Of a stretch of 64,000 nt of DNA, positions 44,860 through 55,919 are shown one piece after another (the first letter of the stretch is position 1; the number at the start of each line of letters is the position of its first letter). The notes under the pieces are model-generated. The model made no database searches and was not told the DNA's origin. It was given only the letters and a program-made list of their open reading frames with translations. The translations under genes were made by a program, and so were the position numbers. The DNA is from Actinomortierella ambigua (Eukaryota > Mortierellomycota > Mortierellomycetes > Mortierellales > Mortierellaceae), in assembly GCA_016098155.1 (NCBI GenBank), contig JAAAJB010000001.1, positions 168,287 through 232,286 of the forward strand, given 5' to 3'.

Positions 44860-46634
44860 ATGCCTCAGGTATTCATTCCCTAAAGCAGCAATCCTGGTGG
44901 CGCGTGCATCTCCGGTCCAACACAACACACATCCAACGAGGCTTGTGTGCGGTGTGTACTGTCTGATCAGGCGAGCTAACTCCCCTCAATCTGGTTTTGC
45001 TACCTTCTGGCCCCCAACGCCTCTCAATGTCCTGTTTACGAACCGAGTAGAAGAGCATTGTCAAAGGAATCAAGGCAAGTACCCCCATGCAGTCCCTCAT
45101 CCATGTTTAGTTTTCAAAACATGAATATTCTCACAAACCTATTTTTTGGTGGCCACGCCACCGTCAGCCAACCTTGCCACCGGCAACCCCCACTAACACA
45201 CACACCCTCAATGGCTCTCCTCCCATTCTCTCCACGCTCTAGGTGGTCACGGACCAACATATTGTCAAAGGTCAGAAGCAGAATGGCTTTCCCATGCGCA
45301 AGTGGAAGATTTCGCTGAACGGAGTGAATGCCAATGGCGAGGAGGAACAACTTCCTTACATTGAGCATGTCGAATATGTGCTCCACCACACGTTTGAGCA
45401 GCCTATCCGAAGTAAGTCCCAGTCACACCAGATCCTTCTCTGAACCTACTGGCACAGACGACAGTGCTCTCTCTCTCTCTCTTTGATGGGCACAAGGGCG
45501 CTCAGGCCATGCTCACAGTCTCGTTCGGCCCCCATCTATGAGGTCGTAGGAATCTCTTTCCTCCGCCTCACCTTGCAGGGCTCACTAAACACACTTCCCC
45601 TTGATGTGCCTGCTCTCTCGCACGACCACATCGACTGACCTCCTTTTCTTTTTTTTTCCTTCCGCTGATCACTTTCGTGTTGATAGAGGTGTACGATTAC
45701 CCGTTTACACTCCAGGAGAAGGGCTGGGGCGAGTTCGACATGAAGATTCAACTGCATTTTGTGGACAAGGCCACACAGCCTCATGTTCTCGATCATGATC
45801 TCAACTTTCAACTGAGCCATTATGAAGTCTCTCATACCTTGGTATGAATCTCCCCTCCTTCCCTCATCCTCCCCCTTACAGAGGCTATCATTTTTTTTAA
45901 ATTGCTGTCGCCAATCCAGGTCCATGTTTTCCTAACATACCAGGACAACACCTCCTTTCCAATCCAATAGACATTCAAGCCTGATCTGAAGGCTAGTTTC
46001 TTGAAGCTTCTTAAACCGGCGTCAGATTATCACTCGGACAGCCAGATTTCGAGCAACGACAGCGGCGCGGAGGGAATTGCACACAAGCGCCGACGGGACG
46101 CATTAGCAAAGGAGAATGCTAAGCGGATCAAGGAGGATCGAAGCTCAGATGATGATACTAATGATAGCAGCGCCTCGGATAATGAATGGGGCGACAAAGG
46201 GGTAATGACGACTATCTTTAGTGCAGTGGATCATATTGTCCGGATTGATTGAACTCGTACTGATGCATCACGTTTCCTCCATCCACCATGTCCCTTGTAA
46301 TCGACATTAATAGATTGATGTCGTTCAGCTCGCAGAAAAGTTTCAGCTTCTGGATACAGAGGACTTGCTCGAGGTGGTAAAGCTAGTCAAAGCAAATCAG
46401 ACACCAGACATGTATGTCAAGGAGGATGGTGAAGGTAAGCATACTTCATGGTGATCATTATTCATGCAATTCAAATTGCTTTGTGAAGAATCGTGTGGTG
46501 GTTGGTCCTGGCAACTCACTCTTGATTCTCTTGCATAATGCATAGCCGGAGAATTCCACATCGACTTGAGGACACTCAATGAAGAATTGCTACAGAAACT
46601 TTGGCAGCTCTGCAACAAAAGATTAAGTGGATGA
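44860..46634 (+). CDS. YEATS-domain protein, Taf14/Tfg3-like, with ET domain
   Basis: Chromatin reader shared by TFIID, TFIIF and remodelling complexes in yeast. Exons: 44860-44868, 45051-45074, 45243-45411, 45687-45841, 45971-46201, 46314-46434 and 46546-46634, giving about 265 aa. The 24-nt second exon supplies KSIVKGIK, so that the N-terminus reads MPQKSIVKGIKVVTDQHIV. This restores the first YEATS beta-strand. Its donor is AG-GCAAGT, a GC-AG intron. The YEATS domain continues through FPMRKWKISLNG, EYVLHHTFEQPIR and EKGWGEFDMKIQLHF. An acidic Lys/Ser-rich linker with a basic patch (HKRRRDA) follows. The C-terminal ET domain is typical of AF9/Taf14 (LLDTEDLLEVVKLVK, VKEDGE, GEFHIDLRTL). Which complex it serves here is inferred from family only. 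Confidence 0.87.
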
Positions 46635-47315
46635 AAAACGACCCCGTTTGGTGTGTCGCCAGTGGCGTTTGTCAACCTCAGACGTACTCCTCGTTGTCTA
46701 CAGGATGATCAACACCATGAGGTTTGCTACCTTTCTTTACTTTGTCTAGCGAAGGGGACGTGCTTTCTCCTTGCCATGCCTCCTTCTCTCCTTCCCTCCC
46801 TCCCTCCCTCCCTTTTTCTTCGTGTGCGTCTCTGGTTTAGCTTGCTCTTAATTCTTTTGTTGCTTTCGTTCGTTGTCAATCCAATCCAACCTGTACATTC
46901 TCATCACCGCCCCTTATTGCTCGAGTGTCGTTTAGACACATCCCCTACCGGATATTCACTCCAGCCTTTACCCGCCATGTGAAGCACTCTGCATCCACAT
47001 GTGCTCAGCCACATTGGTCCACCGAAAAAGAAAATAAAATTGCTCTCACAACGAAACCATTGTGGAGACTGTGGTACCCATTGTTAATCTCGTCCCTTGC
47101 TTTCAAAGATCTATTCTTTCTGTATTTTCAATTCGAACACCCCTAACAATCTACAAAAGAGGCTAGGTATCCACGCCCAGGCGTGGATACCACTGAGGCA
47201 CACCCACGGTCTTTGTTGTTAAAGTGCGGCTCTTTCAATATGCTGCAAATCTGTGTCTACAAATACCGCCCGCTCTCTAACCTATTCACGACACCCTCAA
47301 CATCCCTCACTCGTC
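46635..47315. other. Intergenic region with a perfect hairpin
   Basis: Between the TAF14-like gene and the next plus-strand gene. Its notable content is the perfect inverted repeat at 47166-47191, listed separately. CT-rich sequence lies near 46770-46810. No gene is seen. Confidence 0.45.
47166..47191. repeat. Perfect 12-bp inverted repeat with 2-nt spacer
   Basis: GGTATCCACGCC, then CA, then the exact reverse complement of the first arm. It lies about 125 bp upstream of the following start codon. It could be a dimeric-factor binding site or a hairpin in the transcript leader. Confidence 0.85.
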
Positions 47316-48770
47316 ATGAAAAAATCCATCACCCGCCTTTCTTTGGCATCCCATGCGCCAGTCATTCCCCTTTTACATACCGAAGCCTCGCTCGAAGCTA
47401 GCACCAGAGACAGAGCTGCTCAATCGACTCAAAAATCGTCTCCAAGTGAACAGGAGGCTGTCCTTTTCGACGGGCCGCCTACTTCCTGCGAAAAGTTGTC
47501 CACTACCGGCACTGTCGTGCAAGGAGCCGCTCTATCCTCTTCCCATTCGTCTCTACCCAGTTCACGTAGCCATTCGACAACATCGCTCTCCACAGGTCCT
47601 GCCTTGAAGCACCGCTCAAGCTCATTCCTACCAAGGTCCGCGGCCGCACGAGTCGAGATTGCCGAAGTCCTTCGTAGCTACCAAGCCTCTATCGGCGAAA
47701 TATTTTGCGACCTACGCACGTCCATGGAGACTATCAATTCCACGACCGCTTCGGCGGCGACCACCTTCCACGATGTGGCTAAGGAGACTGGGAAAACACT
47801 CCAATCGTTCAATAAGACAACTGCATTATCGCTCGAGGCGGTTGACAAGCTAGCCCGAGAACATTGGGATGCGGAGGTACCAGCTGCTGAGCGCCGGGCT
47901 CAAGGACGAGGCCAATCTCATCACCAGCCCTCATCTCCCTCCGCTACACAAGGACATTTAAAGTTCTCGGCCCCGTCACCGTCGTCGTCAGAGCTGCAAC
48001 CAAACATGAAGCGCAGGCGTGTTCAATTCGAAGACTTGGACTACTGTACTCGTGACACGCCAGTCACCTCCTCCATGGATGAACCACCACGTCCACAAAA
48101 GAGGCGGCGCTCTATCCGATGGTCCTTCTCTTTTCCAGCTGATACCAGTCGCAACTCTATTCAGACTACCCTCGCCGCCGTCACGAGCGAGTCCCGTGGA
48201 AAGATTGAACAAGAGGAGGCTATCTTCGAAGCCCACGACGAGTTGGACCATCCTATGTCGGGCGAAGCTATTCACGAAGAACTCGACCGCCATATGGTCG
48301 ACAACGAGATGCAGGATGTAGACATGAGCAGCCATGGGACACAAGAGATTCAAGAGAGCAGGATCGACGAGATGGATCATACGCTGCATCAATTGAGCCT
48401 TCAAAGGAACCACCAGCAGATCACGGATGGGTTCCGCATGGCGCGACTGACTATTGCCCAAGAGCGTCCACGCGTTCGAGACTTGGTACGGGTGTTAGAA
48501 GAAGCCCATCGACGGCAACAGCAACAGCAGCAGCAGCAGCAGTTTTCCCCCCAGAAACACATGCAACATGACCAGGGAGACCTACATGAACAGGAGCAAG
48601 AACACCATGGAGAAGGAGCGCTGGCCGGGAGCCCAATGCCACACGTCCCCTCGATTACGGCGTCACTTTCTCCTTCGTCTTCCTCCCCATCGTTATCGCC
48701 ACTGCGGGATAGTCGCGGTAGATTTATCTCACGCGGTGAGCACAAATTGAAGCACAAAAGCCATCAATAG
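47316..48770 (+). CDS. Orphan Ser/Gln-rich, probably nuclear protein
   Basis: Single-exon frame of 484 aa from the ATG at 47316; the frame extends upstream only from non-ATG codons. The N-terminal 100 residues are Ser/Thr-rich. A helical region follows (VEIAEVLRSYQASIGEIFCD to LSLEAVDKLAREHW). Two basic clusters (NMKRRRVQF and RPQKRRRSIRW) could be nuclear localisation signals. The C-terminal third has an acidic His/Glu-rich part, a helical segment (RPRVRDLVRVLEEAHRRQ), a run of nine Gln, and a final DSRGRFISRGEH. No enzymatic motif is visible and I do not recognise a family. A role in nuclear envelope or chromatin would be speculation. Confidence 0.7.
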   Translation: MKKSITRLSLASHAPVIPLLHTEASLEASTRDRAAQSTQKSSPSEQEAVLFDGPPTSCEKLSTTGTVVQGAALSSSHSSLPSSRSHSTTSLSTGPALKHRSSSFLPRSAAARVEIAEVLRSYQASIGEIFCDLRTSMETINSTTASAATTFHDVAKETGKTLQSFNKTTALSLEAVDKLAREHWDAEVPAAERRAQGRGQSHHQPSSPSATQGHLKFSAPSPSSSELQPNMKRRRVQFEDLDYCTRDTPVTSSMDEPPRPQKRRRSIRWSFSFPADTSRNSIQTTLAAVTSESRGKIEQEEAIFEAHDELDHPMSGEAIHEELDRHMVDNEMQDVDMSSHGTQEIQESRIDEMDHTLHQLSLQRNHQQITDGFRMARLTIAQERPRVRDLVRVLEEAHRRQQQQQQQQQFSPQKHMQHDQGDLHEQEQEHHGEGALAGSPMPHVPSITASLSPSSSSPSLSPLRDSRGRFISRGEHKLKHKSHQ

Positions 48771-49489
48771 GTAAAGCAGAGAAAGCAGCGAATCGTAAGA
48801 ATAGATACTGTGATCGGATCGGACATGGTCTTCCCAACAAATGCCAATATCATCCATTATAATGAAGACATCGAGTTCTGTGCAGCTGTCAGAGCCGGGG
48901 TTGGGGGACAACAGAGGTGTTGTATGGAACAAATCGCACCCACAATGGACTCGAGTTGCTACGACTCGAATACAGATCGACTTCAAAGGCACCTGAAGCT
49001 TCTCTTGCTGATCCTCCAAAAGCGCCATATAAGGTGTGATAATGACAATGGCACTGGGTGCCCCACAAAATCAACGGAACGAAAAGTGACAACGATTCTC
49101 CCCACAAACACTTGACGATAACGATGCAGTCCTCACCACAACTAGAGCACTCGGCTACATGCCTTTCCTCAGGCTTCAACCCCCCCCCCCCAAAAAAAAA
49201 ACGCACTTGCAGTTCTCGTCGCCGTTCTTAGGATAGGAGACTCATAACCGGGTGCGATGTCAATAAGAGTGAGCTGTTCGCTACTGTCTCGACATGCGAG
49301 CAATGTGGAGAAACAAGGGGGATGATTCAGTGTCGCGAGCGTTCCTGAATGCCCAATTAAGGGTAGAGAAACGCGAGGTGTAGAAACAGTCGACGCCACC
49401 AATATTACGGCTCGCCTCTTTTTTTTGTCCCCTTTTGCCACCACTCCACTACACGCCATTCCTCTCTCGGTTTGAACGCCATATTCATA
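48771..49489. other. Intergenic region before FANCD2
   Basis: 718 bp between the orphan gene and the first supported FANCD2 codon. It includes a run of C then A at about 49182-49200. An upstream non-coding or short first exon of FANCD2 could lie here but was not identified. No other gene is seen. Confidence 0.4.
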
Positions 49490-52400
49490 ATGCTCGCTGG
49501 GGATCTTTCAAGGAACCACACCGACAACAATGGCGTCATGGGTGGAGACATGGTGGGTCCTGCTCTCTTCCGTTCCATTTGCGAGCGTGCAGGCTTGATC
49601 CTCGGGATCGATGGCGGACCCAATGGCTTGAACGTCGAGCCAGCTAGATTCCGACGGGATGCAGAGCGCTTGCTTCGGGCTGCCGACCATGCAGATGCAG
49701 CAAGATCAACAGGGCCAAGAGGGCCAAGCGTAGCCGTTGAGGCATTTCTAGAAGGGCTACAGGACCATATGGACAACGCTCATCAGCTACGAGCCTGCCT
49801 ATTACCCCTGACGTTTGAGGTCGACCAGGATATGGGCACTACTTCCACGTGAGTTAGTCCCGCTTGTCGCTTTCACGCCTTTTTGCGGAATGCCTAGGGG
49901 TTGTTTAAATTGACCGATAAAACATTGTAATGTTCTTTTGTGATGCTTAGGATCTACACGCATGGTGAAAGTCTTGTGCGCGTCTTACTTGGCATAGACT
50001 GCGTGCAACCTGGATTGTTGACAATCCTACTGGACAAGATCATGGGATACCTCGAGGATGACGAGGATCTTCCAACCCCAAAACTTATCCTGAATCAACT
50101 CAAGTGGCTCGATAACGTTGTTGAGCCAACCCAGCTCTCGGCGAAACTTTTGGAGGTTATAAACCTGACCTCGCTTTCTGTACAGAGAGATGTTATTGTC
50201 TTCATCCCCGAGATCATCCCAGACTCTGAGCATAAGACTGTTGTCTCGGGATTCTTGGAGATCATGGAATCGACATCATCGCTAGTGGTGCCTATTTTGG
50301 ATGCACTCTCAAACCTCAATCTGCAAACAAACATGCTGGTGAGTGATATGATTTGCTAAATGTAGTTGACTTGGTAAAAAAAGGGGGGGGGGGATAGACA
50401 GTATGTACTGAAGGCCTTCATCTTTTACTCTTTCGGTCTTATAGAGGAGTGCGCGTAGCCAGGTGGTGGACAAACTCGAGTCGGCCGATTTGGAGGATTT
50501 GCCTGTCGTCATTAAATTCTTGCTACAGACGGTGGACCCGGAAACCGTTGAGGATGTCGTTACCGAGATTCGCCAAAAGCTCGACTTCAAATCCATCCTC
50601 AAGCTGCAGACACATGGACACGCTGGTGACAAATGGAAGGTTATGAGCCAGACTCAGACCCCTGAGGTGCTCATTCTTGGTAAGCGCGACAACAGCAGAG
50701 TCAATGGTGAACAAAAAAAAATGGATCTCTTCTGGAGAGTGAGCCTTCAGACAAATGGTATTAATATGCTCCGCACATATCTCAGACGCTTTGAAGAGCG
50801 GAATTCGCTTTCAGAAGTTTGTGGCAGATACTTGGTTCAAGACGCTGCAGTCTCTCACTAGATCGGTATGTATCAACGATGTTCTTTGACCCGAGCGTAA
50901 GTATGCTTGGTCACTCAAAGAACCTTTTGCTTAATCATCACTCCTTTTGATCACCCTTGTAGGCACGTTTCAAAGTGATTGATGTCATGGTGGTCTTCAT
51001 CTTGCATTCCATTGTAAGCATGAAGAAGAAGGTAGAAGCACTTGTCCACAAGAAAGTGGTTGAAGGCGCTCTCACTCGTCGGCTATTGGAGGACACGCTC
51101 GCGACACATGGCGGAGCTTTGCGAGAGTAAGTTTTGAAATCCAGTTTCTTTATTGATGATGGTTCATAATCTCTGGACACCCAGATGTAACGGTAACCCA
51201 TGTTATTGCTTGTAGGTTCATGCCTTCAGTGGCATCCATTTCGGAGAGCATGCTTCGGTCAAGTCAGAACTTTCCCATTGTTTCCCGCGCTGCGTGTACC
51301 ATCTACAGCTGCGCATTCTACATCTCTGATGCCTACTATCGCCAAGAAATTGTTGGTTCTCTTCTCGTTCATATTGGAAGTGGCTCCAATGTTGAGATTG
51401 ACTCCTCCCTTGCAGTACTGCACACGATTGTTCAGGTGGCACGACGGTCACTGAACGAATATAGCGCGTTCATCAAGGGCGTTCTGGATTATCTCGACAA
51501 CCTTTCACCTGAGCAGATTCGCAAGTTTTTCCTAGTTCTTGGCCTGCTCGCGCGAGAGGATGAGGCATCTGGCAGCACAAGCAATCTGATGACTGATTTG
51601 AACATCACACTAAGGAAACAAATCTCGAACCCGCTGGAAAAATACCGGAAAATGGGTGTTATGGGCGCAATATCAATTGTTGAAGCCTTTGGCACGAAGG
51701 AGGATGGGTCGTCGAATGGAGCGGGGTCATCAAGCCAAGCGGGTAAGCCTCCGTTTTCTATTTTATTTATGTATGAAGTTGACTTTCGAGCCAGACCCTC
51801 TAAATCTCTTGTTATAATTTCAACTGAAATAGTCGGCCATCGCCAGGCAGAGTATGATCCACTTCTCAAAGTCTCTGTGCAGTACCTTGTTATGATTCGC
51901 GACGCCTGTCAAAAGTCACCTGTAAGTAGACGAATCGGTATTTTTAATGTTCAAACTGAGTAGATTCTGTGTAAAGAACCCTCATTCACACTCAATACTC
52001 TTCGCTAGAGCTGCTTGGCATTAACTTACGACGAGTTGGCGAGCCTCATATCATCCCAAGTTCTGGAAAGGAAGTTGGAAGTGTGGATCCGTGAAGAGTT
52101 TTCAGATCAGTTTGCGGCCACGTTTGTCTGCTGCCTAACCGAGGAAGTGCGACTGATGCCCACAAGGAAGACGACTCTTGAGCACTGGATGAACCTTGAT
52201 GGACAGGTAATTCAATACCACAAGGGAGCTGTGATTTGTATGATTTTGTATATTCGGAGGTGGCTACTAACAGGAACGTTCGAACATTCGTTGTTGTGTT
52301 CTTAGGCTGCAGAGTTGACCATCAAGGTTATGCCAACTCTATGTGCCGACTATCCAGATCCTGCCACTCAAAATGATGCTATGGAAAGCACTCCCGAATC

Positions 52401-55393
52401 CATCGTGTATCTTTGCTCGCTGTTCAAACTGTTGCAGGCAACAGAGAAGCGTTTAGGAGAGAATGGGCTGGATGAGATCGATGGTCTTCTCGGATGCAGT
52501 ATAACCATGTTCAAGCAAGAATATATCGAAGTATGTTGATGGTGAAACGATGTAAATCGACCATTTTAGTGTAATCGTCGCCAACTCAATCCTTCTTTTT
52601 TTTTTATTCTCGTGAATGTAGGATATTGCAACGATTTATTCGACCGATATGTGCCAGATTGCAGCGCAGGCGGTACTTACAGCCATCAATTGGTTTCGGG
52701 AACTAGTGAATGCATTCTCATTCGACGCCTGCGATCAGACAATGGGTATGTGATGCTGTTGTCTGTCCGTTCTTCGAAAATCCTTCGCGATTCATCGTGA
52801 TGTATTGTGGTCCATTGTGCTAATAGCCATTCATGTCATTTATATAGCTCGAATTATTCTTCGACTGCAGCATATCACGGACCTTGAACGAATACTGCGA
52901 CATATACTCCAGGCAGCACCGGGATTCCGCCCGTTGGAAGCAAAGGGTATGTTTCACGACGAATCCTCAATCGCTTCTACCCGACGTCTGGTTGATCCTA
53001 TGGCTTTCCGATCCAGCTCTGTCAAAGGCAAGGGCACTTCTCGATCCACCGATTCCACCCCTCTGCCTAGCGCACCGACACTAACTACAGCACTCTGCTC
53101 GTCTAATTCGAGCGAGACTGTCACAATGGAGTCTTTGGCGCCATATATGCGCGAGCTTGAGGTACAGATACATGAGTGGCATATCACGCGGCTTTACTCC
53201 TTGTGTATCGTCTGCGCTGAGAGAGAGAGAATGGTGGGTCAAAGGAAGCTAATCTTTGCTTCGTTATTCCCACCTAGATGGACGTCTTTAATATTTTGAG
53301 AGTCCACGACTCAATTACGCGCGATGTTATGGATGATCAGAACGATTCGGGCGAGAAAGTTCAGCTGAACTATCTACAGCTAGAGTTTCTTCTCAAGGAC
53401 CTTCAGCGCAAGGTGGATACGAAGCTCGGCAGCCCCCCAACCGCAGGCACGAAGAAGGGCTCGTCACCATCCGTGAGCAACCGCTTGCTTGATCGTATGC
53501 CAAACTCAGATTTCGTCCGTCATCTCCTAAAGTTTACTCCGCACCTGATTGTCAAGATTCGTCTGATGCTGGAGGCCATCTCGACTGGGGAGACGAGCGA
53601 AGACGACCCAGCGGGCTTGTCCACTGTCAGCGACTGCCTTTTGATAGGCTTGCACGTCCTCACCGTGATTCTGTCATGGAACGAGCTGCATGCGAGCGAT
53701 CAAAAAGAGGTTCGCCTTGAAATTCTCAAGAGTCTTGCCATGGACCAAACCTCCGTGGCGAAGAAGAAGGAGATCGAAGAGTCGACAAATCTCTCAGCAG
53801 TGGCTGTGGATGCCTTTGAGGTGATTTCCAAATGGGGTCCGATGATGCCGTCCTTCGACAGCGCTGCAAGTTGGCTGGAGGTGTTGAGCAAAGTTCTCGC
53901 ACTCGTTCCTCAGAACACCACTACATGGGAGGAAGCTTCTGGTATGGCGACCAACATTCTTGTTGCACAATGGCCAAACGCGAGGGCTATTAAGGTATTG
54001 TGTTATGACTTTTTGGCTAAAAAAAAAAAAAAAAATGCAGATGTACTCTTCTTGTCTCTACTGCTCGCATGTTATAATTCAACGGCCTTCGCTCGTTTCG
54101 GTTTTTCTTTATTGCCCATTGTAGCCTGACCGTCTCGCCTACGTCCTGGGAGAGCAGATCAGCAAGTCAGGTGACCCGCTGTCCAAGATCAAGGAATACG
54201 CTTCAGTGATTCTCCCCGAGTTTTTGGAAGGCGGCCCCGCTGTCGACGATGGTGAAAATGCCCATCCCCTCTTGACATCCTCTTCGTTTACGACGTACAC
54301 CAAGGTGCTGCACATCCAGCTATCGCAGTTGGCATCCCGATTTGTCGAGGTGGACCACGATGACATTGCCTTGGCATTTGACTATGTGGCCGATCTGACG
54401 ATATGCTTTCAAAAATTGGCGGCCTTTGTCAAGTCGAACGACAAGCGCGAGGTGTTGGGCGTGACATTGCGGCACAGCAAGTCGTTCATGGACCAGTTTA
54501 TCAAGCGAATCCTGCCCTTCATGGGACGCCATTTTCGAGGTCATCAGCTTCGAGTGGTGACGATCTTTAAGAGCCATCTCCAACCAGCGACACGCTCCCT
54601 GCAGAATGTCTGTGGTCACGCCAAGGCCGCCAAAGAGCGAGGTCTGATGACGCTTGTGCCGTCGATCAAGAAGACGATGGAGACGCTGATCTTTGAAGTC
54701 AAGTTGATGCTCGAGAACAATGGCGCTGGAATTGCCTTTTGGCTCGGTAACCTCAAGCACAGGAACCTTGCTGGCGAGGAGATTGGTTCACAGTTGCCTC
54801 AAGAGTCAGAAGAGGATGATGACGATGACGCGATGGAGCCAGAGGAGGAGGAGGGAGAGGAGGGCGATGAAGGCGACGAGATGGAGTTGGATGAGTTACA
54901 GGATGATGTTGACACCACCAAAATGTCGATGGCTGGTCGGAAGAGGAGCCGATCCAGTAAGGGTCAAAAAACAGGGACCTCCTCGTCCACCAAGTCCAGC
55001 CGGGCTCGCAGCAACGGAAGAAATGGAGACAAGCAACGCAAACAGAGCCAATCATCCAAGCGTAAAGTGCAGGCAGAGGAAGAAGAGCGACGCATCCACT
55101 CGAGAAGCCAGATCACTAACAGCGATGTGGATAGTTCTGATGACGAGGAGCGCGTGTCTGCACTGCAGGTACATCAACATGATGACGATGGGCAAGAGTC
55201 GGAGATATTGCCGGAGGACAATGACGAAGAGGAGTATGAGGAACGTCGAGAGCGGCATCGTCGAAACCGTAATCCGTACATTGACGATGCTGCTGAGGAA
55301 GATGATGGAGAAGAGGAAGAGGAGGAAGAAGGGGAGGAAGAGGAGGAGGAGGATGAAGAGGACCAGATCATCTACGAAGATGATGACGACTAA
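49490..55393 (+). CDS. FANCD2: Fanconi anaemia protein FANCD2 orthologue
   Basis: Thirteen exons: 49490-49848, 49951-50338, 50445-50679, 50786-50865, 50963-51126, 51216-51742, 51833-51921, 52009-52206, 52306-52530, 52622-52745, 52848-53161, 53278-53994 and 54125-55393, giving about 1562 aa. FANCD2, paired with FANCI, clamps DNA at interstrand crosslinks and stalled forks. Collinear family blocks run through the chain: LLLGIDCVQPGLLTILLDKI, LNQLKWLDNVVEPTQL, LEDLPVVIKFLLQTVDPETV, VKGVLDYLDNLSPEQIRKFF-like sequence near residue 500, WFRELVNAF, and AFWLGNLKHRNLAGEEI near the end. The last exon adds an acidic and Lys/Ser-rich tail of about 190 aa. At the expected monoubiquitination site the strand reads TIYSCAFYISD, without lysine. 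The N-terminus is tentative; an extra 5' exon is possible. It is convergent with DAD4. Confidence 0.9.
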
Positions 55394-55501
55394 TCAGAGT
55401 AGTCCATCATGCTTGCAAGTATTTTCAAATAGCAGTGCTCTTGCTTCCTTTCATCCACTTTTTTTTTGTCCTTGCAAGTGCGTGGGCTGCCATCAGACAA
55501 T

Positions 55502-55717
55502 TTATTCAGGTGGCTGCAATCCTCCTAATCCTTCGAGGTTGAACTGGACATTCTTGGTGAAGGTGTGCCATACTTGAGAAAGTACGACGGTAGGCTGGTT
55601 CTTCTCGTTTACGCTCTCGAGTTTGGCATTCACTTGCTCCAGCGATTCATTCAGCTTGTCGACATTGTGGGCAATTCGGTTGAGCAGAGCCGCTTGTTGC
55701 TCTTGATGAGGGTTCAT
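55502..55717 (-). CDS. DAD4: DASH complex subunit Dad4
   Basis: Single-exon 71-aa protein, almost exactly the length of yeast Dad4 (72 aa). It starts MNPHQEQQAALLNRI, continues with a heptad-like helix (NVDKLNESLEQVNAKLES) and ends near VQFNLEGL then PPE, matching the Dad4 pattern. The DASH/Dam1 complex forms rings on microtubules and couples kinetochores to their ends. The ATG at 55717 begins the conserved NPH. It is convergent with FANCD2, with 108 bp between their stop codons. Small size makes it easy to overlook. Confidence 0.88.
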   Translation of the reverse strand: MNPHQEQQAALLNRIAHNVDKLNESLEQVNAKLESVNEKNQPTVVLSQVWHTFTKNVQFNLEGLGGLQPPE

Positions 55718-55919
55718 GACATCTAAGGAAGGTTGAGGAGGTGGTTGTGGTGTTGGTGGTGGTGGTGTTGAAAGAGAGACAATTGCACGATTTCTGAATC
55801 AATGGCGAGAAATAGAGTTGGTGGCGTTGGTTGCACCTCACCCCTGCTTCCCTCCTTGTATTTCTCTCTCTCTCTTCTCTCTTCCTCGCTTTCAACCCTG
55901 AGCTCTCCCACTGTCTGCC

